From the NCBI GenBank assembly GCA_024637055.1, contig JAGXFZ010000070.1, positions 1-45,385 on the forward strand: a stretch of DNA of 45,385 nucleotides. The letters are read 5' to 3'. The position numbers and the translations under genes were made by a program. Source of the stretch: Gracilibacter sp. Lineage in GTDB: Bacteria > Bacillota > Desulfitobacteriia > Desulfitobacteriales > Syntrophobotulaceae. The notes below the pieces were generated by a model. The model searched no databases. It saw nothing but the letters and a program-made list of their open reading frames with translations, and was not told the DNA's origin. Positions 19,276 to 28,481 of this stretch are shown here, piece by piece. The first letter of the stretch is position 1. Each line of letters opens with the position of its first letter.

Positions 19276-19829
19276 AATCCTTTGATAACTTCAATTGCTA
19301 CCGCCTTGATCGTTTTTCTAGAGGTCATGGCTTGGGATCTTATGGCGGAATAAGCAGATTCTTCATCCATGCCGCTAGATACCAAGCTCAGGACTGCTTG
19401 AAAGACAATCTTTCTAGTTTTTACCTCATCGTTAAGCCTTCTTATTTCATCCATATGGTTTCGCTCTATGCTAAATTTATGCTCCGCTTGCACAATGGCA
19501 GTCACAACATCTGCGGCCCTTATAGGGGCCATAACGATATGATGCACATTGTTCTTGACTGCTAGGTGCAGATTAGGATATTCCTTCTCTTCTAAAATAA
19601 GTATTACTGGACAGATATGGGCATGAATAAGGTTTTGTAAGAGATCGAGTGGATTTAAGCCGTCTATATCCCAACCGCATATAATAAGATCAGGATCAAC
19701 TCGTTGAGCCATTCTTAAAGCTTCTATTCCATTATCAGTGTTAGCAATTGCTTGGTAGTTAGCAACAGGCAAGACTGGGTTAAGGTCATTTAATAGTTTT
19801 TCTTTTGCTATTAATATTGCTCTTTTCAT
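19263..19829 (-). CDS. Response-regulator-like protein with C-terminal ANTAR domain
   Basis: Receiver-like N-terminus (DPDLIICGWDIDGLNPLDLLQNL) and ANTAR-like C-terminus (VSSGMDEESAYSAIRSQAMTSRKTIKAVAIEVIKG). Confidence 0.85.
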   Translation of the reverse strand: MKRAILIAKEKLLNDLNPVLPVANYQAIANTDNGIEALRMAQRVDPDLIICGWDIDGLNPLDLLQNLIHAHICPVILILEEKEYPNLHLAVKNNVHHIVMAPIRAADVVTAIVQAEHKFSIERNHMDEIRRLNDEVKTRKIVFQAVLSLVSSGMDEESAYSAIRSQAMTSRKTIKAVAIEVIKGLWKP

Positions 19830-19887
19830 AATTACTCCATAATTTTTTCATTAACTCTCATCCAATTATACTATTAGTTAGGCAAAA

Positions 19888-19920
19888 ACAAAATAAGTGC
19901 AATTAAAAGCACTTATTTTA
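19888..19920. terminator. Hairpin/terminator downstream of the 19956-20510 gene
   Basis: AAATAAGTGC-AATTAAAA-GCACTTATTTTA inverted repeat with flanking A/T runs. Confidence 0.6.
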
Positions 19921-19955
19921 TAATTTGGTAATTAACTTAATATTTTATGGTTGAT

Positions 19956-20573
19956 CTATTTAACAGAGGTATCTACATTGAAAATAACTCTAGCTTCGGT
20001 GTTTTGTGTTATCCCTCCATCTGCATTGGCTTTAATAGCTAGAATCATTTCATGTTGTCCCGCAGTTGCACTTTCTCCTTGAGCATCACCAAGAGCTTTA
20101 ATGTTTTCAAAAACAATTCTGGCAGTTGCCCCTGGTTCTAATGTAGGTATCTTCCCTTCTTTACTTAGAGATTTTGATTTGTCCTCGATTGCTGAAATAT
20201 TAAGCACTACAGGTACATCAGTAATTACTTTCTCCGTCATGTTTTGGACAATTGCAGAAATTTGGAAACTATCTTTATTAAGATTCTGCATTCCTTTGAA
20301 GACTTCACCTTCATAAGTTATGTCACTGATTTTAATCTGTGGCTCAAACTCAATTGAAAGAATTTTAAGTTCGGGTTCTACCTCTGTAGGAGTAGAACTC
20401 GCTTGTGAACTTCGTAATACATTAGCTCCAAAGACAGATACCAAAGCAATTAATACAAACAATCCACCATAGAAAAAGTACTTTCTCTTAAGAGTAACGA
20501 ATCTTGCCAATTTATTACACCTCCTTAAATAACAATTCCTAATAAAAAACCTATGCATTATTTTCTTGGACAT
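19956..20573 (-). CDS. Membrane-anchored protein of unknown function (beta-rich extracytoplasmic domain)
   Basis: Single TM (KYFFYGGLFVLIALVSVFGANVL) plus a ~150 aa beta-rich region; a TTG start near 20510 behind GGAGGTG is more likely than the ORF-track start. Confidence 0.65.
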   Translation of the reverse strand: MSKKIMHRFFIRNCYLRRCNKLARFVTLKRKYFFYGGLFVLIALVSVFGANVLRSSQASSTPTEVEPELKILSIEFEPQIKISDITYEGEVFKGMQNLNKDSFQISAIVQNMTEKVITDVPVVLNISAIEDKSKSLSKEGKIPTLEPGATARIVFENIKALGDAQGESATAGQHEMILAIKANADGGITQNTEARVIFNVDTSVK

Positions 20574-20626
20574 GCATAGGTTCGTATGTTTTATTATTCT
20601 ATTATTATTAGTGTTTCGATTATTAT

Positions 20627-21454
20627 TTAACTTAACCTCTCTCTTTTCTCATATTTCTGCCTCCGTATGTCTTTTTCAGTAGAGAGACGAAAAATTCTAC
20701 ACATCTGTAACAAACGTGAACAAGTTCTTTCTCCTAAATGTGTTTCTATTTCGTCAAAACTAAGATTGGTAGTAATAATTGTTGGCAATTTTTCATTGGT
20801 GCGGTAATTTAAAATGGAATAAAGTCTATTCCGCGTCCAGTCAGTATAATTATGTGCTCCTAAGTCATCCAGAATGAGCACAGGAATCGTCCTTGCTATA
20901 TCTAGTAAATCAAACTCAGATGTTTCACTTTTAGAATCAAAAGTAGCTCTTAATTCATCAAGTAGATCTGGTACTACAAGGAAGAGAAGCTTCGTCTGTT
21001 TTTCAATCAAAACGTTAGCGATGGCAGCAGCAAGAAAAGTCTTACCACTACCGACTGATCCAGAAAACAGCAGGCCTACTTCATGCGGATTATCCGAGAT
21101 ATTTTGGCAAAATTCCTGTGCCGCTTGGACAGCTTTTTGGGCATTAATAGTGTGTTCTTTTGCCGAAGTCCCACTGTTATAGAAATCTAGATCGAAGTTA
21201 TCAAAACGGCAACTAATTAGTTCTCTTGACAAGCGAGCATATCTGAAAGAGTTTAATATTTTCTTTTGTTCCATACAAGAGCAAGGTACACCAGTATCTC
21301 CTTGCAAGATAATTCCACGGTCACCACATATAGAGCAAGTGACTTTTTTGTTAGATATTGTATTACTTGCTTCAATAATATTTGAGTCATCACTGTTTGG
21401 TTTCTTTATTATTCTTTTCAAGATATTATCAGAGCTCTCCAAGGGATAGTTCAC
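20627..21454 (-). CDS. DnaC/DnaI-like helicase loader ATPase
   Basis: Zinc-binding CSICGDRG..PCSC; Walker A GLLFSGSVGSGKTFLAAAIAN; Walker B VLILDDLG; SRLLQMCRIFRL. Confidence 0.92.
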   Translation of the reverse strand: MNYPLESSDNILKRIIKKPNSDDSNIIEASNTISNKKVTCSICGDRGIILQGDTGVPCSCMEQKKILNSFRYARLSRELISCRFDNFDLDFYNSGTSAKEHTINAQKAVQAAQEFCQNISDNPHEVGLLFSGSVGSGKTFLAAAIANVLIEKQTKLLFLVVPDLLDELRATFDSKSETSEFDLLDIARTIPVLILDDLGAHNYTDWTRNRLYSILNYRTNEKLPTIITTNLSFDEIETHLGERTCSRLLQMCRIFRLSTEKDIRRQKYEKRERLS

Positions 21455-21465
21455 CTCCTAAGTTC

Positions 21466-22242
21466 TTAAAGGTATATATCATCATATTTATTTTTGGGAG
21501 TACTCGTTTTCTTTTGTTTTTCAGTTTTCTTCTGTTGTCTTGACTGAAAGTGTTGGTCTTCAGCTTCAACTTCCATACGTGTTTTAATGCCCTTTTTTTC
21601 CCATTCTCTCAAGATGGTGTCTAGATACCTAAAGCTTCTAATTCCTGCGCTGACTCCCCTTCTCAGTGCTTCAATTATAAGTTCTTCCGAATATGAAGCT
21701 CCAAGCCATTTTTCAATATGTTCACACTCTAGTCCAGTTAGAGGTCTACCCAATTCATTCTCAAACAAGGTAGTAATTTTCGGAAGAGAATTATCTGTGG
21801 AAATAGATGTTTTCTGGCTGTCTAGGTTGTTATCCGACGCTTCCATCTGCTTAAATTGATAAATGCCCCAGAGTTCGAATAACTGATCAATCATACCACT
21901 CAGATCAAAACGATTCGTTTCATTTTTCTTAGGATCGTTGATAGTTAGTAAGTTTTTCTTTTTTAAACTTTGAACAACTGATGTAAATTCCTGTTGGGAG
22001 ATACCCATTCTATCAATAATATTAGCGAAAATATCTTCACTTCGATTATTAGATTCTGCTAGAAAATGAATAATAAGTAACATTTCTCTTTCGCTAATAC
22101 CTATTTCCACATAATGATCTAATAAGAAACGGGGAATAGATACTGTCCCTGAAAAGAAAAGAGCTTGCGAAAAGCCCCCATAAACATTTTTTTTGTCCAA
22201 GTGAAACCACCTCGTGTCTTTCCTAAAAAAATACTTTCTCAC
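21466..22242 (-). CDS. DnaD domain-containing primosome-like protein
   Basis: DNISTDNSLPKITTLFENELGRPLTGLECEHIEKWLGASYSEELIIEALRRGVSAGIRSFRYLDTILREWEKKGIKT, typical DnaD-like domain. Confidence 0.9.
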   Translation of the reverse strand: MRKYFFRKDTRWFHLDKKNVYGGFSQALFFSGTVSIPRFLLDHYVEIGISEREMLLIIHFLAESNNRSEDIFANIIDRMGISQQEFTSVVQSLKKKNLLTINDPKKNETNRFDLSGMIDQLFELWGIYQFKQMEASDNNLDSQKTSISTDNSLPKITTLFENELGRPLTGLECEHIEKWLGASYSEELIIEALRRGVSAGIRSFRYLDTILREWEKKGIKTRMEVEAEDQHFQSRQQKKTEKQKKTSTPKNKYDDIYL

Positions 22243-22388
22243 ATTTAATATTATAATACAGATTGCTGAATGAAAAGAGGAAAAGAATAAACTTTAATGA
22301 GTAAAAATCAAAGAATTTAGCAGAATGTTTTCCATCATATGGAAGGAGTTTCATCCTCTTTGATGTAATTAGTAATGGAAAAGGTGGT

Positions 22389-22985
22389 GTGCATATGGAT
22401 ATAACAAAAGAGCTTTATAATATCCTTAATAAAGCTGGTGCTCATCCAGCTCTTGGCTGGAAGCATTGTCAAAGAGTTTATCATTTAGGTAAAGAGCTCT
22501 CTCAACATCTAAGTTTAGATGATGAAATTCTCTATATTTCAGCGATGTTACATGATACCGGCAAATACCCTCTATATGCTTTACCCAATGTTGATCATGC
22601 TTTGCGATCCAAGGGTATTGCTATGAATCTTCTCAAAAATTATGAACTGGAAAAAGACAGACTATCTAAAATACTTGATGCCATCGAATCTCACATGTAT
22701 TATTCGGAACCCGGTTACAGTGATGAAGCAGTCTATATAAGAGATGCTAATATTTTAGATAGTCTAGGTAATGTTGGATTGATGAAGCTATTCAGTCTCG
22801 TAGGTCACGACGAACTTATTTCTTCTCCAGAGGATGCCTTAATGAGAGCACAGGTATTTGCGGAGGCTTTACCGAAAAAAATTCATTCTAAGACAGGTAG
22901 AAGGATAGCTGTCAAAAGACGTGAAGAAATTATGCGTTTCTTGTCAGGAATCAAACGTCAAACCTCGGAATACGCCTGGATTTAA
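22389..22985 (+). CDS. HD domain-containing phosphohydrolase
   Basis: HCQRVYHLGKELSQHLSLDDEILYISAMLHDTGKYPL; IRDANILDSLGNVGLMKLF. Confidence 0.88.
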   Translation: MHMDITKELYNILNKAGAHPALGWKHCQRVYHLGKELSQHLSLDDEILYISAMLHDTGKYPLYALPNVDHALRSKGIAMNLLKNYELEKDRLSKILDAIESHMYYSEPGYSDEAVYIRDANILDSLGNVGLMKLFSLVGHDELISSPEDALMRAQVFAEALPKKIHSKTGRRIAVKRREEIMRFLSGIKRQTSEYAWI

Positions 22986-22987
22986 TA

Positions 22988-24682
22988 CTATCTAGTTTTT
23001 TTTCGTGTTTCTTGAATGAGAGCTGATATTTTTTCGAAAGTTTCTAATACTATGGTGTAATCGCTTTCTTTCCTAGCTTTCTCTACCAAAAGACTTAGGT
23101 CCTTTCGAACTTTTGTATAGGAATGGTTAACTTCAGATAGAAGGAATCTCTTTTTACGACCAGCCTTCTTAATAGGAAAACCTTTCTTAGGCTCCTTTTG
23201 TGGTTGCCCTTGCCCTGGAAGTGAACTTACCTTTTCTTCCAATATTTCGAGCCAAGGTTTCTCAGGGACAGTACGTATAACGTCGGTTTCTCTGAATTCC
23301 ATAGATTCTCCCAATACCGGAACCAGAGTTTCTCTCCCTAATTTTTCTTCTATCATACCAGAGAAAGTATCCAGTGAACCTTGTTCTCCATGTACAAGAA
23401 CAATTTTAGCAGACTCCTTGCTAGTCTGGTGAACCCAATCTAAAAGTTCCTTTTGATCACTATGCGAGGAAAACCCCGGGAACATTTCAATACTTGCCTG
23501 GACAGCAATTTTCTCACCATGGATGGTAACTTCCTTACTACCTTCTATAAGTCGTCGCCCAAGTGTTCCTTCTGCTTGATATCCCACGAAAATGACAGTT
23601 GCATTAGGTCTCCATAGATTATGTTTAAGATGATGCTTAATTCTCCCTGCATCAGCCATCCCACTAGCAGAAATAATGATTGCTCCTTGAGTAATCTTGT
23701 TAAGGTTCATTGAATCCTCAGTAGTTTGGCTGAATTCGAGGTTCTCCATGGTCAGAGGATTATTTCCCCCTTTAATAAGTTCTACCGTTTCATCATCAAA
23801 GTTTTCGGCACTTTCTCTAAAAATCTTAGTAGCGGCGATAGCCAAAGGGCTGTCGATATATATAGGAAGGATAGGAATTTTCTTATCCTTTTGTAGTTCT
23901 TGCAAATAGTATAAGAGATCTTGTGTTCTCTCAACCGCAAAAGCAGGTATAATTATATTTCCGCCTTTAGCCTTAGCAGAATTAATTACATCTGCTAAGA
24001 TTTCCAACCTATTTGATTTATCTGCATGAACTCTATTGCCATATGTGGCTTCCATGATAATCATATCAGCGTCTTTAATATCTTTGGGGTCTTTGACGTA
24101 TGGTTGATTCATGCTCCCTAAATCTCCAGAAAAGACAACTTTTTTGGTACTGTCCCCTTCTGTAATGCTTAGAATGATTTGAGCTGATCCCAAAATATGG
24201 CCAGCATTGACTAGTTGGAAAGAAAGAGTCTCCGAAAGGTCAATGCTGGTTCCATATTTAACAGGCTTAAAGTATTTAATCGCATCAATAGCGTCTTGGG
24301 AGGTATAAATGGGTTCTAAAAGTTCCATATCTGCTCTGCGGCGTTTGCGATTTTTTCTTTCTACTTCCATTTGTTGTATGTACCCACTATCAGGAAGCAT
24401 TATTGAACAAAGCTTAGCGGTTACAGGACTAGAATATATTGAACCACTATAGCCTTTCTTTATCAACTTAGGAATAAGTCCTGAATGGTCTATATGAGCA
24501 TGAGTCAAAATAACTGCATCAAGAGAACTTGGGTCATAGGGGAAATCGTTATAGTTTAGTTCTTTAACCGTTTTAGATCCTTGGAACATACCACAATCAA
24601 TTAACAAGCGATATTCATTCGTTTCGACGAGAAATGATGAACCTGTGACCATACCTGAGGCTCCATAAAATGTTATTTTCAT
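22988..24682 (-). CDS. MBL-fold beta-CASP ribonuclease-like metallohydrolase
   Basis: AVILTHAHIDHSGLIPKLIKKGYSG; IIMEATYGNRVH; ISASGMADAGRIKHHLKHNLWRPNATVIFVGYQAEGTLGRRLIEG; SSHSDQKELLDWV. Confidence 0.93.
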   Translation of the reverse strand: MKITFYGASGMVTGSSFLVETNEYRLLIDCGMFQGSKTVKELNYNDFPYDPSSLDAVILTHAHIDHSGLIPKLIKKGYSGSIYSSPVTAKLCSIMLPDSGYIQQMEVERKNRKRRRADMELLEPIYTSQDAIDAIKYFKPVKYGTSIDLSETLSFQLVNAGHILGSAQIILSITEGDSTKKVVFSGDLGSMNQPYVKDPKDIKDADMIIMEATYGNRVHADKSNRLEILADVINSAKAKGGNIIIPAFAVERTQDLLYYLQELQKDKKIPILPIYIDSPLAIAATKIFRESAENFDDETVELIKGGNNPLTMENLEFSQTTEDSMNLNKITQGAIIISASGMADAGRIKHHLKHNLWRPNATVIFVGYQAEGTLGRRLIEGSKEVTIHGEKIAVQASIEMFPGFSSHSDQKELLDWVHQTSKESAKIVLVHGEQGSLDTFSGMIEEKLGRETLVPVLGESMEFRETDVIRTVPEKPWLEILEEKVSSLPGQGQPQKEPKKGFPIKKAGRKKRFLLSEVNHSYTKVRKDLSLLVEKARKESDYTIVLETFEKISALIQETRKKTR

Positions 24683-24712
24683 TATTATTCCCTCTCTTCA
24701 AATGGTAAATTA

Positions 24713-25351
24713 TTAAAGTTCTATTAATTTCATTTTAACAGATTTAAGTGCAGCTTGAGTTCGATCTTCAACTTCTAACTTTCTGAATATATTTGATAAA
24801 TGATTCTTAACCGTCTTCTCACTTATAAAAAGGGCTATTCCTATATCCCTATTTGATGCTCCTTTAACTACATAAGTGAGTATTTCCATTTCTCTATTAC
24901 TTAAACCAAAATTATTCTTAGAAGCTGATGACGTACTTGATAATTGACCGAGTAATTTACCAGTTACACTAGGCGATAAGATAGGTTCTCCAGTATAAAC
25001 CTTTCTAATAGAATCTACTAAAGCTTTCGGAATTACATCTTTTAAGAGATATCCCGCAACACCTAACTGAAGTATTTGGAAAACCTTTTCATCAGAATCA
25101 TCAACTGTTAATATCAGAATTCCTATTTCTGGTCTTTCTCTGCGAATAACGCGACTAGCTTCCAGTCCATTTACCCCTGGCATATTGATATCCATGAGTA
25201 GTATATCAAAGGGTGTACTCCTCGCTATATTAATGGCTCCTTGACCATCACCTACTTCAGCAATTACTTGAATACCATCTTCAAACTCCAGGATTCTTCG
25301 CAATCCTTCTCTTAATAATGGATGATCATCGGCGATTACCACCCTTATCAT
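24713..25351 (-). CDS. NarL/DegU family response regulator
   Basis: MIRVVIADDHPLLREGLRRILEFE receiver; LSNREMEILTYVVKGASNRDIGIALFISEKTVKNHLSNIFRKLEVEDRTQAALKSVKM LuxR-type HTH. Confidence 0.95.
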   Translation of the reverse strand: MIRVVIADDHPLLREGLRRILEFEDGIQVIAEVGDGQGAINIARSTPFDILLMDINMPGVNGLEASRVIRRERPEIGILILTVDDSDEKVFQILQLGVAGYLLKDVIPKALVDSIRKVYTGEPILSPSVTGKLLGQLSSTSSASKNNFGLSNREMEILTYVVKGASNRDIGIALFISEKTVKNHLSNIFRKLEVEDRTQAALKSVKMKLIEL

Positions 25352-25366
25352 TTATCTTCCCCTCCT

Positions 25367-26488
25367 TTATTCTGAGTATGGTATCTCAAATGCAAACACT
25401 GTTCCCTTTCCATATTGAGAAATTATGGAAAACTTACCTGAATACATTTCTACTCGTTCTTTTACCCCGATTAAACCGAAGTGTTCCCCAGGACTATCTA
25501 AAACTACTTGAGTATCGAAACCTTTACCATAGTCGATGATCTTACCCATTACCAAATGATCTAGAAATTCAAGAAATACTTCACATTTGGAAGATTCAGC
25601 ATGTTTGGCTACATTGGTCATGCCTTCTTGTACTAGCCTAAAGAGAGCTAATTCGATAGAGGGATTAAGATCAACCTCTTTACCCTCTATGGTCAATAAG
25701 CATTCCATATTATAATTTTTTTCGTAATTATGGATATAGTTCTTAATTGTTTCTATTATCCCTTTATTATCAATACGAATTGGCCTAAGATCAAAAATTA
25801 TGCGTCTTATATCTTGAAGGTTTTCTCTTACCAAACTCTTAAGATCGTTTAGTTCTCCCTTTACTTTCTTAAAATCTACTTCCAATAATTTTTCTGCAAT
25901 TTCTAGCCTCAAAACTATATTAGCTAGACTTTGGGCCGGTCCATCGTGTACCTCTCTAGCAATCCTGCGTCTCTCCTCTTCTTGAGCTTTGATAATTCGA
26001 AAGGCTGTATCTTTTTTATAATCATTACTATACATTATAGAGATTTCGGTAATACCCTCTTTTAGAAGGCGAATAGCAAGACCTACCTGAGTCATAAGAT
26101 TATCTGCCCTTTGAACTGTGCCTTCAAGATTCTTTAAAGATCTTTCTATTTCGTCTCTTCTACTTCGAAGTTGAAACTCTTTAGCTTGCATTAGTTGAAG
26201 TTCTACTTGAGCATCCTTTGCTTCAGTATAAATGTCCAACATTTCCCGTTCAGTAAATCTTTCGAAATTTTTGTTTACTTCCATGAGCTTTTGGCGCATT
26301 CTTTTTTCTTGTTTGTACTGATTATCAACCTTATTGATGATATCTTTTATTTCAGAGGAAAGGTATGCCAATTCTTGTTTTAATCTTTGTACTTCAGTAC
26401 GAGTGGTTTCATGTATATTGAATATTTCTTCTCTACCGTCTTCCACGGCTTTTAACGTAGATTCGAAAACATCGCTTAGCCGATCCAT
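25367..26488 (-). CDS. DegS-like sensor histidine kinase
   Basis: N-terminal coiled-coil sensor domain; AQEEERRRIAREVHDGPAQSLANIVLRLEIAEKLL; HATPase_c region ending GKGTVFAFEIP. Paired with the regulator at 24713. Confidence 0.94.
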   Translation of the reverse strand: MDRLSDVFESTLKAVEDGREEIFNIHETTRTEVQRLKQELAYLSSEIKDIINKVDNQYKQEKRMRQKLMEVNKNFERFTEREMLDIYTEAKDAQVELQLMQAKEFQLRSRRDEIERSLKNLEGTVQRADNLMTQVGLAIRLLKEGITEISIMYSNDYKKDTAFRIIKAQEEERRRIAREVHDGPAQSLANIVLRLEIAEKLLEVDFKKVKGELNDLKSLVRENLQDIRRIIFDLRPIRIDNKGIIETIKNYIHNYEKNYNMECLLTIEGKEVDLNPSIELALFRLVQEGMTNVAKHAESSKCEVFLEFLDHLVMGKIIDYGKGFDTQVVLDSPGEHFGLIGVKERVEMYSGKFSIISQYGKGTVFAFEIPYSE

Positions 26489-26685
26489 AATACTACTCCC
26501 CTATTATTATAGTCAAATCCCAATTATGTATTGCATATCTTCAATTCGACATTTTATCAACATTTCCTACTTGAAATTATTTTTATTATATTTATTTAGC
26601 CAATTATGCTCTTTTTCATTACTCCGCTATCTATAACATCACTTGACATGGACCCAGGGATTAATTATGATTTTAATTGTATTAG

Positions 26686-26762
26686 CGGGGCGTAGCGCAG
26701 CTTGGTAGCGTGCTTGGTTCGGGACCAAGAGGTCGCAGGTTCAAATCCTGTCGCCCCGACCA
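26686..26762 (+). tRNA. tRNA-Pro (anticodon CGG), CCA encoded
   Basis: CGGGGCG/CGCCCCG acceptor stem; anticodon arm CTTGG-TTCGGGA-CCAAG; GGTTCAAATCC T loop; discriminator A then CCA. Confidence 0.97.
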
Positions 26763-26772
26763 TAAGAATTAT

Positions 26773-26799
26773 ATTAAGCTCATTTAAGAGCTTTTTTTG
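26773..26799 (+). terminator. Terminator after tRNA-Pro
   Basis: AGCTC-ATTTAA-GAGCT followed by TTTTTTT. Confidence 0.75.
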
Positions 26800-26861
26800 T
26801 ATAAACTTAGAATTATTTGTTAAACTATAAGTATTGAAAAAAATAACTTGAGGTAACTATT

Positions 26862-27377
26862 ATGGTTCAAATTGGCAATATACACATTGGTTCAGCTGAT
26901 ACAGCTACACCAACCAAAGTAGATATTGGTGAAGCTTTTATCCTGTCACAGCATTTGTATTATCGATACTTTTGCATCGAGCAGACAATTCAATATTACA
27001 ATTATGCACATGATGTTGACTTTAAACAAGTAATTAAAATGGGTTTATCTTATTTGGAGAAAGAAGCCGCCGCCACGGAAAAACAAATGGAAAAATATAA
27101 TGTGCCTCAGCCTTCAAGATCACCCAAAAGTGTAAAATCAGCTACACCTAACACTACACTAATTAATGATCATTTTATTTTTAACCAGATTCGAAATGGC
27201 TGTGCTGCAGCTGCTGAAAAAAACCTGCGTAATGCAATCACGATACTGAGTAATGACTCCCTGAGGGAGATGTTTACAGCCTTTCTTAACAATGAGATGG
27301 ACTTAATGTATAATCTCTATAAATATGGTAAGCTAAAGGGTTGGATGCTGGTTTATCCAGAATTTAAACCTGAGTGA
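26862..27377 (+). CDS. DUF3231-like (ferritin-like helical) protein
   Basis: Helical 171 aa protein: ILSQHLYYRYFCIEQTIQYYNYAHDVDFKQVIKMGLSYLEKEAAATEKQMEKYNVPQPSRSPKS. Confidence 0.6.
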   Translation: MVQIGNIHIGSADTATPTKVDIGEAFILSQHLYYRYFCIEQTIQYYNYAHDVDFKQVIKMGLSYLEKEAAATEKQMEKYNVPQPSRSPKSVKSATPNTTLINDHFIFNQIRNGCAAAAEKNLRNAITILSNDSLREMFTAFLNNEMDLMYNLYKYGKLKGWMLVYPEFKPE

Positions 27378-27386
27378 ATGTTCTGT

Positions 27387-27448
27387 TACTAGTTATATAA
27401 GAAGAAGCTGTATCAATATTGCTTCTTCTTTTTTATATAGCTAGTAAT
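27387..27448. terminator. Long bidirectional terminator hairpin
   Basis: ACTAGTTATATAAGAAGAAGC ... GCTTCTTCTTTTTTATATAGCTAGT with one bulge. Confidence 0.75.
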
Positions 27449-27626
27449 CTTATCTATAAAATAATCATTACCTATAACGGAAAAGATGTGTAACTTTCCT
27501 GTATTGGATTACAATAATTTAATAAATAACCTGCTGTGTCTAATTGACTTAAACCAAGTATAGTTTTAGAATGCAAGTAGAGTCAGAAGGAGCAAAACTT
27601 AAAAAAGGAAGGAATAAAAGAAAGCT

Positions 27627-28145
27627 TTGCAAGGAAAAATAACCCGTATACGTTCCCTCGAGTTAAATGATTTAGATACTCTCTTTGAGTGGTACAACGA
27701 TCATGATTTTTCATATTGGATTAGTGGTAACTGGCCGCTGATAACCTTACTTCGTCGTGAAGAATTTGAACAGAAGTTCTATGACGAAGATAATAACCGT
27801 TATGCTATTACAGATATAAAAGGAGATCTAATCGGGACAATCGGTTTTGATCAGGTGAATAACTCCGCTAGATCTGCCCGGTTATTCATTGGTATCGGAC
27901 AAAAAGATTTATGGGGACAAGGTTATGGAACAGATTCACTCCGGACTTTTATAAACTATTTATTCAACCAATGGAATTTCCACAGGTTGGCTGTAGAAAT
28001 GTGGGAAGGCAATCATAGGGCACTTTCCTGTTATACCGGTCTCGGATTTATTGAAGAAGGCCGACTACGGCAAGCTTATTATATAGACGGTAAATATTAT
28101 GATGGTGTCATCTTAGGTCTATTGAAGCAAGACTACCAAAAATAA
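27627..28145 (+). CDS. GNAT family N-acetyltransferase
   Basis: ITDIKGDLIGTIGFDQVNNSARSARLFIGIGQKDLWGQGYGTDSLRTFINYLFNQWNFHRLAVEMWEGNHRALSCYTGLGFIEEGRLRQAYYIDGKYYDGVILGLL; TTG start. Confidence 0.93.
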   Translation: MQGKITRIRSLELNDLDTLFEWYNDHDFSYWISGNWPLITLLRREEFEQKFYDEDNNRYAITDIKGDLIGTIGFDQVNNSARSARLFIGIGQKDLWGQGYGTDSLRTFINYLFNQWNFHRLAVEMWEGNHRALSCYTGLGFIEEGRLRQAYYIDGKYYDGVILGLLKQDYQK

Positions 28146-28228
28146 TATTTATCAATAATAATAATTCCTAATTGCATTCTTTAATTATTTGGAGTAATAT
28201 ATTGTAAGGAATCACAATTTAATATTCG

Positions 28229-28342
28229 TACTCTGGGGATGGGTGTAATTCCTTACCGGCGGTAAAGCCCGCGAGCCTTTTAGGCAGATTCGTTGAAACT
28301 ACGAAGCCGACAGTTAAAGTCTGGATGGGAAGAGTTATGATA
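28229..28342 (+). promoter_or_regulatory. FMN riboswitch (RFN element)
   Basis: Conserved core GGGGATGGGTGTAATTCCTTACCGGCGGTAAAGCCCGCGAGCC...AGTCTGGATGGGAAGAG directly upstream of the rib operon. Confidence 0.95.
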
Positions 28343-28408
28343 AGCTACTAGTGAAGCTTGATTTAACCATGTAATTGGTTTTTTAAGTGTGTTAGAGCTG
28401 TTAGAATT

Positions 28409-28443
28409 AATACCCAGAGTAAATACTGGGTATTTGTTTTTGT
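28409..28443 (+). terminator. Intrinsic terminator of the FMN riboswitch expression platform
   Basis: AATACCCAG-AGTAAATA-CTGGGTATT-TGTTTTTG between aptamer and ribD. Confidence 0.85.
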
Positions 28444-28481
28444 CTTGATTTATAGAGTTCGTTCTAAATAAGGAGTCAGTT

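Noticed and set aside
22985-22988. Convergent HD and MBL genes with only 2 nt between stop codons
   Set aside because: Unusually tight but common in compact genomes; no overlapping-terminator structure or special signal found.
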